NCBI GenBank assembly: GCA_030656215.1
Contig: JAUSOD010000080.1
Span: 1 to 52,085 of the forward strand
Direction: 5' to 3'
Source of the DNA: Azoarcus sp.
Lineage (GTDB): Bacteria; Pseudomonadota; Gammaproteobacteria; Burkholderiales; Rhodocyclaceae
DNA: 52,085 nt
The notes beneath the pieces were generated by a model. It saw only the letters and a program-made list of their open reading frames with translations, had not been told where the DNA came from and did not search any database. Positions 33,039 through 41,420 of this stretch are shown here, one piece after another. A program made the position numbers and the translations under genes. The stretch's first letter is position 1. Every line of letters starts with the position of its first letter.

Positions 33039-33683
33039 ATGAACTACCTTGCCCACCTGCAACTGGCGCGTGTCAGCGGCACCTCTCCGGCCGGAAATCT
33101 GTTGGGCGATTTCGTCAAGGGTGCGGTGCCGGACGATCTTGCCTGCGAGCTGGTCATCGGCATCCGCCTGCATCGGCGCATCGACGTCTTTACCGATGCG
33201 CATCCCGAGCATCGTGCGGTCGTTGCCAGCTTCCAGCCGCCCTGGCGGCGCTTTGGCGGCATCCTCGCGGACATGCTCTATGACCACTTTCTGAGCCTGC
33301 ACTGGTCGCGCTTCGATTTGCAGCCGCTGCCCGAATTTCTCGATTCCAGCTATGCCGTGATTCTTGGCGGCGAGGTTCATCACCCGGCGCTTTTTCCGGA
33401 CGGACTGCCCCGCCCGCTACGACGAATGGCCGAGCAGGACTGGTTGTCCACTTACGCCCGTATCGATGGCCTGCGTCAAGCGCTTGATGGCATAGGCCGT
33501 CGCTTGCGTCGGCCGATCCCGCTTGGCGACGGGCTCGATGCGCTCGATGGCAGGCAGTGGGCGGCCATCGAGGAGGGCTTTTTGCGCTTCTATCCGCAGT
33601 TGATCGCGTTCGCAGCGGCAGAGGCGATCACGATCAGCGCATCGCTGGCGCAGCAAAGAGTGCTTCCGGATCGGTTTCTGTAG
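33039..33683 (+). CDS. acpH: Acyl-carrier-protein phosphodiesterase family protein
   Basis: AcpH removes the phosphopantetheine group from acyl carrier protein. The 214-residue protein has the family start MNYLAHLQLARVSGTSPAGN, then LLGDFVKGAV, GIRLHRRIDVFTDAHPEHR and ADMLYDHFLSLHW, which carry the conserved Asp and His residues of the HD-like active site. The length is normal. It lies between ccoG and a toxin-antitoxin pair, with no functional link evident. Confidence 0.9.
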   Translation: MNYLAHLQLARVSGTSPAGNLLGDFVKGAVPDDLACELVIGIRLHRRIDVFTDAHPEHRAVVASFQPPWRRFGGILADMLYDHFLSLHWSRFDLQPLPEFLDSSYAVILGGEVHHPALFPDGLPRPLRRMAEQDWLSTYARIDGLRQALDGIGRRLRRPIPLGDGLDALDGRQWAAIEEGFLRFYPQLIAFAAAEAITISASLAQQRVLPDRFL

Positions 33684-33706
33684 AAATAATGGTGTGCTAT
33701 TATTTC
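33683..33706. promoter_or_regulatory. AT-rich inverted repeat before the Xre-RES operon
   Basis: GAAATAAT at 33683-33690 pairs exactly with ATTATTTC at 33699-33706 across an 8-base spacer. The repeat overlaps the acpH stop and lies just upstream of the strong AAAGGAGGT of the antitoxin gene. Its position and AT-rich character fit an operator for autorepression by the antitoxin. Confidence 0.55.
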
Positions 33707-33725
33707 CATGGAAAGGAGGTGGATC

Positions 33726-34106
33726 ATGCCTGCAGTTGCCCGTCAATCTGTTCAGAAACCCGAAGCAGCATCCGTCTTGAGCAAGGCGGTGGCGCGTGCC
33801 GCCGAGCGCCTGGAGGTGTCGCGTGTGCAGCTTGCACGGGTGCTTGGAGTCAGCCCGGCCACCGTGACGCGGCTCTACAGCGGCGACTACCAGCTTGATG
33901 AGCGGCGCAAGGAGTGGGAGTTCGCTTTGCTCTTCGTGCGTGCCTTTCGCGCGCTCGACTCCATTGTCGGCAACGAGTCTGGCGCACGGCAATGGCTCAA
34001 CAGTGAAAACCGGGGGCTCAACGGGCGTCCGATCGAGCTCATTCGCAGCACGGAGGGGCTGGTACGTGTCGTTCAATACCTGGACGCTTCCCGCGGTCTC
34101 GTCTGA
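33726..34106 (+). CDS. Xre/ParS-type antitoxin of a RES toxin-antitoxin system
   Basis: This 126-residue antitoxin has a Xre-like helix-turn-helix (RLEVSRVQLARVLGVSPATV, residues ~27-46) and a C-terminal toxin-binding (MbcA/ParS, DUF2384) domain ending NGRPIELIRSTEGLVRVVQY. Antitoxins of this family block RES toxins and repress their own operon. ATG 33726 is placed behind a near-perfect AAAGGAGGTGGATC; an ATG at 33708 lies upstream of that site. It overlaps the toxin gene by 41 bases. Confidence 0.92.
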   Translation: MPAVARQSVQKPEAASVLSKAVARAAERLEVSRVQLARVLGVSPATVTRLYSGDYQLDERRKEWEFALLFVRAFRALDSIVGNESGARQWLNSENRGLNGRPIELIRSTEGLVRVVQYLDASRGLV

Positions 34107-34779
34107 GGCGCGCGCCTGGCGCGGCCCGGTGTGGCGCATCGTGGAGGCACAGCATGTTGCGTCCACGATGAAGATCGTCGACAGCCGGGACGAGCAGGAT
34201 GTACTCGAAGCCCTGCTCGAAGCCAGCAAGCCGGCGCTGGCTGCGGCTACCGACAAGCTCGATTACCTGCTTGCGTCACCTTTTCGCTATTCGCCGCGGC
34301 GGGGTGGCTCGCGCTTTCGCGCGGCGACCGATCCGGGCGTTTTCTATGGGGCTGGTGCGGTGCGTACCGCCTGCGCCGAGCTTGGCTACTGGCGTTGGCG
34401 CTTCCTGATTGACGCAGTGGATCTCGAGCGGATCGAACCGGTGGCGCATACGGCGTTCCGGGCCGAGATCGCCACCACGGTCGTGGATCTGCGCGCGCCT
34501 CCGTTCAACGAGAATGCCGCAGTATGGATGCACCCGCGCGACTATGCGCCGACCCAGGCCTTTGCCGGCGTGGTGCGCGAGGCCGGGCTGGGTGGCATTG
34601 TCTATCAGTCGGTTCGTGATCCGCAGCCGGGATGGTGCGTCGCGCTGCTGACGCCCGAGGGTTTCGCCCGGCGCAGCCCGTATCCGGGTGCGCAGACGTG
34701 GTGGCTCGCGGTCGGTCGGGATGAGCTCGTCTGGCGGCGCGAGCGCGAGTCGTTAACCTTTGCCACGGTTGCCTGGTAG
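34066..34779 (+). CDS. RES-domain toxin (NAD+-degrading/ADP-ribosylating type)
   Basis: RES toxins consume NAD+ or modify targets by ADP-ribosylation. The 237-residue protein carries the name-giving residues: Arg in SPFRYSPRRGGSRF, Glu in AVRTACAELGYWRW after FYGAGAV, and Ser in GGIVYQSVRDPQPGWCVALL. The start is GTG 34066 with CGGAGGGG 8 bases upstream, inside the antitoxin gene, so the two are coupled. It is slightly longer than the usual ~150-200 residues because of an N-terminal region of about 45 residues. Intact motifs suggest it is active. Confidence 0.9.
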   Translation: MSFNTWTLPAVSSEARAWRGPVWRIVEAQHVASTMKIVDSRDEQDVLEALLEASKPALAAATDKLDYLLASPFRYSPRRGGSRFRAATDPGVFYGAGAVRTACAELGYWRWRFLIDAVDLERIEPVAHTAFRAEIATTVVDLRAPPFNENAAVWMHPRDYAPTQAFAGVVREAGLGGIVYQSVRDPQPGWCVALLTPEGFARRSPYPGAQTWWLAVGRDELVWRRERESLTFATVAW

Positions 34780-34822
34780 GTAGGCGTGAGGCAGGTGTGC
34801 GCGATCGATGGAGGTGCATCCA

Positions 34823-35707
34823 ATGAGTAGCGGCAGACCGCTTGTGGAAGAGGAGATCGTTTTCGAGTGGCTCAACGATGACGCGGGGTTTTTTTTCCGC
34901 AGCGGTCGATTGATCGAGCGCGGGCGCTCGGCGTGGCAGGATTACGAGGTGTGGGACTCGCCGCAGTTTGGCCGCCTGTACCGGCTGGATGGCTGCTTCA
35001 TGAGTTCGGAGCGTGACGAATTTTACTGTCACGAGAACCTCATCCATGTGTCGGCCATCGCGCATCCCGGCCCGTGCAGTGCGCTGATCATCGGCGGCGG
35101 TGACGGCGGCTCGGCAGACGAGCTGTTCAAGCACCCGAGCATGGCGCGTGTGGTGCTGGTCGAGCTCGACGCGAAGGTCATCGATATCGCCCGCGCGCAC
35201 CTGACGGCGGTGCATCACGGTGCGCTTGACGACCCGAGGCTCGATATCCGCATCGGCGACGGCTTCCGCTACGTGATGGAGGAGGGGCCCGCGGCGGGCG
35301 AGCGTTACGATCTGATCGTGCTCGACCTGACCGACCCGGTCGGGCCGGCCGAAGCGCTGTACGGCGAAGACTTTTTTCGTGCCTGCGCCGCCTTGCTCGC
35401 ACCGGGTGGCGCGCTTGCGCTGCACACCGGGGCGCCGGTATTCCAGTCCGAGCGGGTGCGCGAACTGGTGCTGCGGCTGCGCAAGGTGTTCGCGGTGGTC
35501 CGGCCGTATTTTCTCCATGTTCCCCTGTATGGCAGTCTGTGGGGGATGGCCACCGCATCGGCCACGCTGGATCCGCGGGCACTTGATTCGGCCGCAGTCG
35601 ACCGGCGCATCCTTGATCGCGGCATCGGCGAGTTGCAGCATTACAACGGCGAGGTGCATTGCGCCCAGTTTGCGCTACCCAATCACCTGCGCAAGCTGCT
35701 GCGCTGA
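34823..35707 (+). CDS. speE: Spermidine/polyamine synthase family aminopropyltransferase
   Basis: SpeE transfers an aminopropyl group from decarboxylated S-adenosylmethionine to a polyamine. The 294-residue protein has LDGCFMSSERDEFYCHENLI, the cofactor motif ALIIGGGDGGSADELFKHPS with VELDAKVIDIA, and the catalytic LDLTDPVGPAEALYGEDFF. The start ATG 34823 lies 7 bases after GGAGGT; the ATG at 34808 lies in front of that site. No speD partner is adjacent. Related aminopropyltransferases of other specificity cannot be excluded. Confidence 0.87.
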   Translation: MSSGRPLVEEEIVFEWLNDDAGFFFRSGRLIERGRSAWQDYEVWDSPQFGRLYRLDGCFMSSERDEFYCHENLIHVSAIAHPGPCSALIIGGGDGGSADELFKHPSMARVVLVELDAKVIDIARAHLTAVHHGALDDPRLDIRIGDGFRYVMEEGPAAGERYDLIVLDLTDPVGPAEALYGEDFFRACAALLAPGGALALHTGAPVFQSERVRELVLRLRKVFAVVRPYFLHVPLYGSLWGMATASATLDPRALDSAAVDRRILDRGIGELQHYNGEVHCAQFALPNHLRKLLR

Positions 35708-35856
35708 CGGTCCAGCCCTTATCCTTGGCGAATGGACTGGCGATCCCGAAGCCAGCCTCTGCCCGATGCAGCGCGATGCCTGTTACGCGATTGACGCCGG
35801 CCGTACTGACCACGGATACTTCGATCGCGGGCACGCCTTTTCGGCATGACTTAAGC

Positions 35857-35880
35857 AATAAGAAGAAGCAGGAACTCCCC
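35857..35880 (+). repeat. Leader repeat copy 1 before TonB receptor 1
   Basis: AATAAGAAGAAGCAGGAA and a following CTCCCC end one base before the receptor start codon. An almost identical sequence precedes the second receptor at 39181-39205. The shared leader includes the ribosome site (AGGAA) and points to duplication of gene plus leader. Confidence 0.75.
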
Positions 35881-35881
35881 A

Positions 35882-38065
35882 ATGATGCGAGCATCAAGAA
35901 ACCGGATTTTCCCGATTTCGACGGCTGTGGTGCAGGCGTGCACCTGCCCGTCGATTTCACCCGTGCCTGTTCCCAGCGCGCGCCGCTTGGATTGGTGGGC
36001 CGGATGCATGGTCGCTTTTCTGGGCTCGGTGTCGGCCGGCACGGCGGCGGCCACGAGCGACGATCTCTTTTTCAGCGAGCTGCCCATCGTGGCATCGGTC
36101 AGCCGTCTGCCACAGCGGCTATCGGATGCATCTGCCTCGGTTACCGTGATCGACCGCGACATGATCAAGGCCAGCGCTGCCCGCGACCTCAACGATATCT
36201 TCCGCCTGGTGCCGGGTTTTCAGACCTATCCGAACAACACTGACGCGGCGCGAGTGACCTATCACGGTCTCACCGACGAGGATTTTTCGCCCCGGGTCCA
36301 GGTGCTGATCGACGGCCGCTCGCAGTACTCGCCGCTGTTCCGCAATGGCGTGAACTGGGCGACCTTGCCGGTTGCGCTGGAGGATATCGAGCGGGTTGAA
36401 GTCGTACGTGGCTCGAACGCGGTGTCCTACGGCTCGAATGCCTTTCTCGGGGTGATCAACATCATCACTGTCGATCCGGCGCTGGCACATGGGGTCTCGG
36501 TCGGGGTCAATCGCGGCAATCAGGGGGTGCGCGATACCACCTTGCGTGCTGGCGGACGCCTTGGTGAGGCTGGGGATTTTCGTTTCACCTACCAGGGTAA
36601 GGATGACGATGGGCTCAAAAATCAGTTTGACTGGAAGGATGTCTTCCGCTCGCGCCTGGTCAATCTGAACGCGAATCTGTGGATGGGCGCGTCGGACCAG
36701 TTGCTGCTCAGTCTGGCGCACATCGACGCCCGAACGATGCAGGGGCGGCTTGATCAGGACGACGGCGTGCTGCTCGGCGGCGAGGATCCGGGCAATCCGT
36801 TCCGCGATTTCGACCAGGCTTCGACCCAGGTGCAGGCGGTGTGGCGACGGGTACTGAATGCGAATGCGGACTTCCAGCTGCGTTATGCCTATACGCAGGA
36901 CAGGGGGTCGGAAGAGCACATCGAGGAAGATGGCGGCTTTTTGGTCGAGGTCGACCGCTTTGGTGGTATCGGTACCCGCCATGAGATCGAAGGTCAGCAC
37001 ATGTTTTCACCTTTCGATACGGCTAGGCTCGTCTGGGGCGCCGGTTACCGCGTCGATAGCCTGCGATCCGACACCTATCTGACCGACCGAGGTGAAGTCA
37101 GCCGCCGTGTCGCCCGCATGTTCGGCAATGCTGAATGGAAGCCGACCGCGTGGTTTACCGGTAACGCAGGTGCCGCGACCGAATACGATTCGATGGCCGG
37201 GAACAACGTGTCGCCGCGCATGAGCGGGAGTTTCCATCTTGCGCCAACACACACTGTCCGTATTGGTGCATCTCGCGCATTCCGCACAGCGAGTATCGTC
37301 GATTACCGCGGTGACTGGGTGGTGAGAGGGATCGCGCTGGCAGACGGAACGCCATTGGCGTCGCCGGTCGTCATCGGGCGCGAATACCGTGCCGACCCCG
37401 ACCTTGACCAGGAACGGGTGGATACCGTGGAACTCGCCTATCTGGGCGAATGGAAACCCTGGCACGCAAGTCTCGATGTCCGTTTGTATCGGGAGCGGAT
37501 CGACAATCGCCTGTTCAACGTCAGGGTGCGTCTCTGTGGTGTCGCACCGGTTGCGGGGTGCTCCAACACCTATACCACGATGCCGATTCAGGACCTTGTG
37601 ATCGAAGGGGTCGAGTACCAGCTGCGCTGGCAGCCGTTCGATTCGACCCGGGTGGTGGTGAGCCAGGCATGGACCGAAATATCTTCCGATTATCTGCCCG
37701 AAGCCTTGGCCGCCTCCGCATGGCTAACGAGCCGGCAGCAACGGATCGATGAGCACACCGAACGCTCCGCGCCCCGGCGCAGCAGCTCGATCCTGTTCAT
37801 GCAGCGCCTGCCAGGCGGTGTCGACCTGTCGCTCGCTGGTTACTGGATGGAGCACATGAAGTGGACCCAAAACACCTCGGTGAGCGCTTATCGCCGTTTT
37901 GACCTTCGACTGGGTTACCCCTTCGACATCGGGGGGCAGAAGGGTGAGGTTGCCTATACGGCGCAGTCGATCAACGGCGAGCACGGCGAGTTCAAGTCCA
38001 ATGGCAGCCCGGCCGACCGCGTCGTCGACACCCGGCAGTGGGTTTCGCTGCGACTCGACTTCTGA
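35882..38065 (+). CDS. TonB-dependent outer-membrane receptor, copy 1
   Basis: This 727-residue receptor has a signal region (WWAGCMVAFLGSVSAGTAAA) preceded by an unusually long head, so a later start is possible. The plug domain (~65-200) contains ASVTVIDRDMIKASAARDLN, GFQTYPNNTDAARVTYHGLT, VLIDGRSQYSPLFRNGVNWA and VEVVRGSNAVSYGSNAFLGV. A beta-barrel of about 500 residues ends in VVDTRQWVSLRLDF, with the terminal Phe used for outer-membrane insertion. The TonB box cannot be pinned down; the segment DDLFFSELPIVASV is a candidate. The substrate is unknown. It is closely related to the receptor at 39207. Confidence 0.92.
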   Translation: MMRASRNRIFPISTAVVQACTCPSISPVPVPSARRLDWWAGCMVAFLGSVSAGTAAATSDDLFFSELPIVASVSRLPQRLSDASASVTVIDRDMIKASAARDLNDIFRLVPGFQTYPNNTDAARVTYHGLTDEDFSPRVQVLIDGRSQYSPLFRNGVNWATLPVALEDIERVEVVRGSNAVSYGSNAFLGVINIITVDPALAHGVSVGVNRGNQGVRDTTLRAGGRLGEAGDFRFTYQGKDDDGLKNQFDWKDVFRSRLVNLNANLWMGASDQLLLSLAHIDARTMQGRLDQDDGVLLGGEDPGNPFRDFDQASTQVQAVWRRVLNANADFQLRYAYTQDRGSEEHIEEDGGFLVEVDRFGGIGTRHEIEGQHMFSPFDTARLVWGAGYRVDSLRSDTYLTDRGEVSRRVARMFGNAEWKPTAWFTGNAGAATEYDSMAGNNVSPRMSGSFHLAPTHTVRIGASRAFRTASIVDYRGDWVVRGIALADGTPLASPVVIGREYRADPDLDQERVDTVELAYLGEWKPWHASLDVRLYRERIDNRLFNVRVRLCGVAPVAGCSNTYTTMPIQDLVIEGVEYQLRWQPFDSTRVVVSQAWTEISSDYLPEALAASAWLTSRQQRIDEHTERSAPRRSSSILFMQRLPGGVDLSLAGYWMEHMKWTQNTSVSAYRRFDLRLGYPFDIGGQKGEVAYTAQSINGEHGEFKSNGSPADRVVDTRQWVSLRLDF

Positions 38066-38247
38066 CTTCCGGCGTCATGCACGCCGCCTGCGCAGTTCGG
38101 CGCTCGTGACCGGATAGTCGCGTCCTGGCCGGGTAGTCATGGACGCATTCGGTCCCGCTTGTTCGATGCTGTCGGGAAGACGCACAAAGCCAGCTGATGT
38201 GATTCCTGTGTCCTATAGTGGAAACATTGCGCATAGGGGAGACGGCA

Positions 38248-39057
38248 ATGGCACTGCTCAGGCGGGGAATGAAAGGGGCTGCGGTGAAGCGCCTGCAGCG
38301 CGAGCTCAAGCTGCGCGGCTTCGATCCGGGTCTGATCGATGGCGAGTTCGGTGGTGGCACCGAGGCGGCATTGATGGCTTTTCAGTGGAGTGAGAATCTG
38401 GTGCCCGATGGTATTGCAGGCCCGCGCTCGCTGGCTGCCCTCGAGCTTTCGAAGCCGGCCGATGTGTGGCCCGACGTTCTGCCGGGGGTGACGGTGCAGG
38501 CCGTGTCGGAGATGTTTCCCTTCACGCCGATTGGCAATATCCGCGAGAACCTGCCACCGGTGAGCACTGCGCTCACAGAATATGAGCTGACCGACAAGCC
38601 GATGGTGCTGATGGCGCTGGCGACAATCCGGGCAGAGACCGAGAGCTTCAAGCCGGTGGCGGAGGGGCTGTCGCGGTTCAACACCTCGCCGCGCGGACAC
38701 GCCTTCGATCTTTACGACGGTCGTCGCGATCTGGGCAATCAGGGGGCGCCCGACGGCGAGCGTTTTCGCGGTCGCGGCTACATCCAGCTGACCGGGCGCT
38801 TCAACTACACCCGCTTCAGCGAGCAGCTGGGGCTGGGCGATCGCCTGATCCGGGAGCCTGAACTTGCCGCCGACCCATTGATAGCGGGCCGTTTGCTGGC
38901 GTCCTTTCTGAAGGACAAGGAGACCCGGGTCAAGCGTGCCCTGCTCGAGGGCGATCTGCGCCACGCGCGCCGGCTGGTGAATGGCGGCAGTCATGGTTTG
39001 GACCGATTTTCCGATGCCTACCGGCGCGGGGAACAGGCGATTGCCGATGTGGTGTGA
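38248..39057 (+). CDS. Peptidoglycan-binding GH19-type (chitinase-fold) muralytic enzyme
   Basis: The 269-residue protein begins with a PG_binding_1 domain (GMKGAAVKRLQRELKLRGFD to AALMAFQ, residues ~8-55). A GH19-like lysozyme domain follows, with catalytic-type Glu in TIRAETESFKPVAEGLSRFN and the fold motif RFRGRGYIQLTGRFNYTRF. GH19 enzymes cleave chitin or peptidoglycan glycans. There is no signal peptide, as in phage endolysins, so export would need a holin or another route. ATG 38248 follows GGGGAG. It sits between the two duplicated TonB receptors. Confidence 0.85.
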   Translation: MALLRRGMKGAAVKRLQRELKLRGFDPGLIDGEFGGGTEAALMAFQWSENLVPDGIAGPRSLAALELSKPADVWPDVLPGVTVQAVSEMFPFTPIGNIRENLPPVSTALTEYELTDKPMVLMALATIRAETESFKPVAEGLSRFNTSPRGHAFDLYDGRRDLGNQGAPDGERFRGRGYIQLTGRFNYTRFSEQLGLGDRLIREPELAADPLIAGRLLASFLKDKETRVKRALLEGDLRHARRLVNGGSHGLDRFSDAYRRGEQAIADVV

Positions 39058-39080
39058 AAGCTAGGGTCATGTCCGGAAAT

Positions 39081-39113
39081 CGATCGTCTGGATCGGGGGG
39101 ATCCAGACGATCG
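39081..39113. terminator. Perfect 14-bp hairpin after the GH19 gene
   Basis: CGATCGTCTGGATC at 39081-39094 and GATCCAGACGATCG at 39100-39113 form a perfect stem with a GGGGG loop. It begins 24 bases after the GH19 stop. No T-run follows, so termination would be weak or factor-assisted; an operator role is also possible. Confidence 0.55.
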
Positions 39114-39180
39114 AAGGCAGCGCCGGGTGGATACATGTTAACCTTCGGCCGATTGGTTCGAGTACCGCTCGGTGAGCGGT

Positions 39181-39205
39181 AATAAGAAGAACAGGAAGTC
39201 CCCCC
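39181..39205 (+). repeat. Leader repeat copy 2 before TonB receptor 2
   Basis: AATAAGAAGAACAGGAAG and a following TCCCCCC precede the second receptor start and match the leader at 35857-35880 apart from a few bases and a three-base length difference. It carries the AGGAAG ribosome site. Confidence 0.75.
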
Positions 39206-39206
39206 G

Positions 39207-41378
39207 ATGCCCCTTACGGTCATGGAATCTTATTGCCCGATGCTCGCCTGTTGGGTCGGTGTGCGAGTACCCGCACCGACCCCACGCCGCGCTCCATCAC
39301 GTCTTGGTAGCAGCAGCTTGGGCACATCCTTGTTGTTGGCTGCCCTTTGCGCGCTGCCATCCGATGCGCGCTCCATGTCCGACGAGGAGCTTTTTTTTAG
39401 CGAGCTACCGATCATCGCTTCGGTCAGCCGTCTTCCCCAGCGTCTCGAGGACGCATCCGCTTCGGTAACCGTGATTGATCGCGCCCTGATCAAGGCCAGT
39501 GGTGCGCGCGATCTCAATGATATCTTTCGCCTGGTGCCGGGATTCCAGACCTTTCCCAACAACACCGATGCGGCGCGGGTGACCTACCACGGGATGACTG
39601 ACAACGATTTTTCGCCCCGGGTACAGGTCTTGATCGACGGGCGCTCGCAGTATTCGCCGCTGTTCCGCAATGGTGTGAACTGGGCGACGCTGCCAGTCGC
39701 ACTGGAAGACATCGAGCGCATCGAGGTCGTACGCGGCTCGAACGCAGTGTCATATGGCTCCAACGCCTTCCTGGGCGTGATCAACATCATCACTGTCGAT
39801 CCGGCTTTGGCGCAAGGGGTGTCGGCAGGCATCAACTATGGCAACCAGGGGGTGCGCGACATCACGCTGCGCGCCGGCGCACGCCTGGGTGAAGCGGGCG
39901 ATTTTCGCTTTACCTATCAGGGGAAAGAGGATGACGGCCTTGATGACCGGTACGACTGGCAGGATTCGTTCCGGTCGAATCTGTTCGATCTGCGCGCCGA
40001 TTTCTGGCTGACGCATCGTGACGAGCTGCAGCTCAGTGTCGGCCATGTCGATGCACTTACCCGGCGCGGTCTGCTCGCCAGCGGACCGGATGGCAAGCTG
40101 ACTGGTGGTGAGGACCCATTCAACCCTTTTCGCGACTTCACCCAGTCAAGCACCCAGCTTCAGCTTTTTTGGCGCCGCTCACTCAGTGATAGCTCGGACT
40201 TCCAGTTGCGCTATGCGTATGGTGAAGACCGCGGATCGGAGGCGCACACGGTGCGTTTCGCGAATCAGCTGATCAGGGTCGATGCGTTCGGAGATCTGGG
40301 CACGCGGCACGAGATCGAGGGCCAGCATACTTTGTCGCCCTCCGCGACGACACGGCTGGTTTGGGGGGCGGGGTATCGGCTGGACAGTATGAGCTCGCAG
40401 ATCAGTCTGTATGAGCAAGGTAGTGTGTACCGCCGGGTCGGGCGGGTTTTCGGCAATCTCGAGTGGCGCCCGTCTTCGTGGCTGACCGGTAACCTGGGGG
40501 CCGCGTCCGAGTACGATTCACTGGCCGGCAGAATGTTTACGCCGCGCGTCAGCACCGCTTTTCATCTGAGCCCGGAAAACACGTTGCGCGTAGGGGCATC
40601 GCGTGCCTATCGAACCGGCAGCACCCTGGACTATCGAGGCGATCACAGGCTCAAACCCTACGCTACAACGGATGGAACATCGGTGTTGCCGATACACCGT
40701 CGGGATTTCTACGGTAATGCCGACTTGAAGCCGGAGAAGATCTCCACCGTAGAGTTGGCTTATCTTGGCGAGTTCAAGTCCCTCAGAAGCAGTCTGGATG
40801 TGCGTTTTTTTCGGGAGCGGATTCCGAACCGTATCTACCAGGTGAGGCGATTGCTAACCGATCCGGCCCTGTGCGACTTCCCGCCGACCGCGGGTTGCAG
40901 CGCGCCAATTATGTCGGTGCCGATTCAGCGGGTAAAAATCAGCGGTGTCGAGTATCAATGGCGCTGGCAGCCCCTGGACGATACACGGTTGATGATCGGG
41001 CAGGCATTCGTGCGCATCGACTCGTCTTTTCTGCCGGGCGTGGACAAGGTCGAGCGCATTGAGCAGCACACCAACCAGTCCGCCCCGCGGCGCTCGACAT
41101 CGCTGCTGGTCATGCAGAAGTTGCCCGGCGGCGTTGATCTGTCCGTGGCCGGCTACTGGATGGACGCCATGAAATGGACGCGCAATACGGCCGTCGATTT
41201 CTACCGGCGCTTCGATCTGCGTCTCGGCTACCCGTTCAATATTGGCGGACAGCGCGGCGAAGTGGCCTACACCGCGCAATCGGCAAACGGGGCGCATGGC
41301 GAGTTTCGCTCCGACGGCAGCCTGGACGATCGTGTTGTCGATACCCGGCAATGGGTCTCGCTACGGCTCGATTTCTGA
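39207..41378 (+). CDS. TonB-dependent outer-membrane receptor, copy 2
   Basis: This 723-residue paralogue of the first receptor is near-identical in the plug (ARVTYHGMTDNDFSPRVQVL, RSQYSPLFRNGVNWATLPVA) and in the last barrel strands (MKWTRNTAVDFYRRFDLRLG, VVDTRQWVSLRLDF). It diverges in the extracellular-loop regions, for example residues ~270-330 and ~520-570. A signal-like segment SSSLGTSLLLAALCALPSDA precedes the mature start. Loop divergence with a constant plug suggests related but different ligands. The ligand is unknown and no transporter genes lie beside it. Confidence 0.92.
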   Translation: MPLTVMESYCPMLACWVGVRVPAPTPRRAPSRLGSSSLGTSLLLAALCALPSDARSMSDEELFFSELPIIASVSRLPQRLEDASASVTVIDRALIKASGARDLNDIFRLVPGFQTFPNNTDAARVTYHGMTDNDFSPRVQVLIDGRSQYSPLFRNGVNWATLPVALEDIERIEVVRGSNAVSYGSNAFLGVINIITVDPALAQGVSAGINYGNQGVRDITLRAGARLGEAGDFRFTYQGKEDDGLDDRYDWQDSFRSNLFDLRADFWLTHRDELQLSVGHVDALTRRGLLASGPDGKLTGGEDPFNPFRDFTQSSTQLQLFWRRSLSDSSDFQLRYAYGEDRGSEAHTVRFANQLIRVDAFGDLGTRHEIEGQHTLSPSATTRLVWGAGYRLDSMSSQISLYEQGSVYRRVGRVFGNLEWRPSSWLTGNLGAASEYDSLAGRMFTPRVSTAFHLSPENTLRVGASRAYRTGSTLDYRGDHRLKPYATTDGTSVLPIHRRDFYGNADLKPEKISTVELAYLGEFKSLRSSLDVRFFRERIPNRIYQVRRLLTDPALCDFPPTAGCSAPIMSVPIQRVKISGVEYQWRWQPLDDTRLMIGQAFVRIDSSFLPGVDKVERIEQHTNQSAPRRSTSLLVMQKLPGGVDLSVAGYWMDAMKWTRNTAVDFYRRFDLRLGYPFNIGGQRGEVAYTAQSANGAHGEFRSDGSLDDRVVDTRQWVSLRLDF

Positions 41379-41420
41379 GCCCGACTCACCAGGCCGACGC
41401 TGTCTCCGGGTGCTGATGGC

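Noticed and set aside
34505-35659. 384-codon minus-strand frame opposite the RES toxin and speE
   Set aside because: Antisense shadow; both plus-strand genes have intact catalytic motifs.
35708-35881. Possible cobalamin riboswitch before the TonB receptor
   Set aside because: No B12-box-like sequence or the conserved long-range pairing could be seen, and the second receptor lacks any similar leader beyond 24 bases.
38248-39057. GH19 gene as evidence of a prophage
   Set aside because: No adjacent holin, spanin, terminase or structural genes; a single lysin-like gene is not a prophage.
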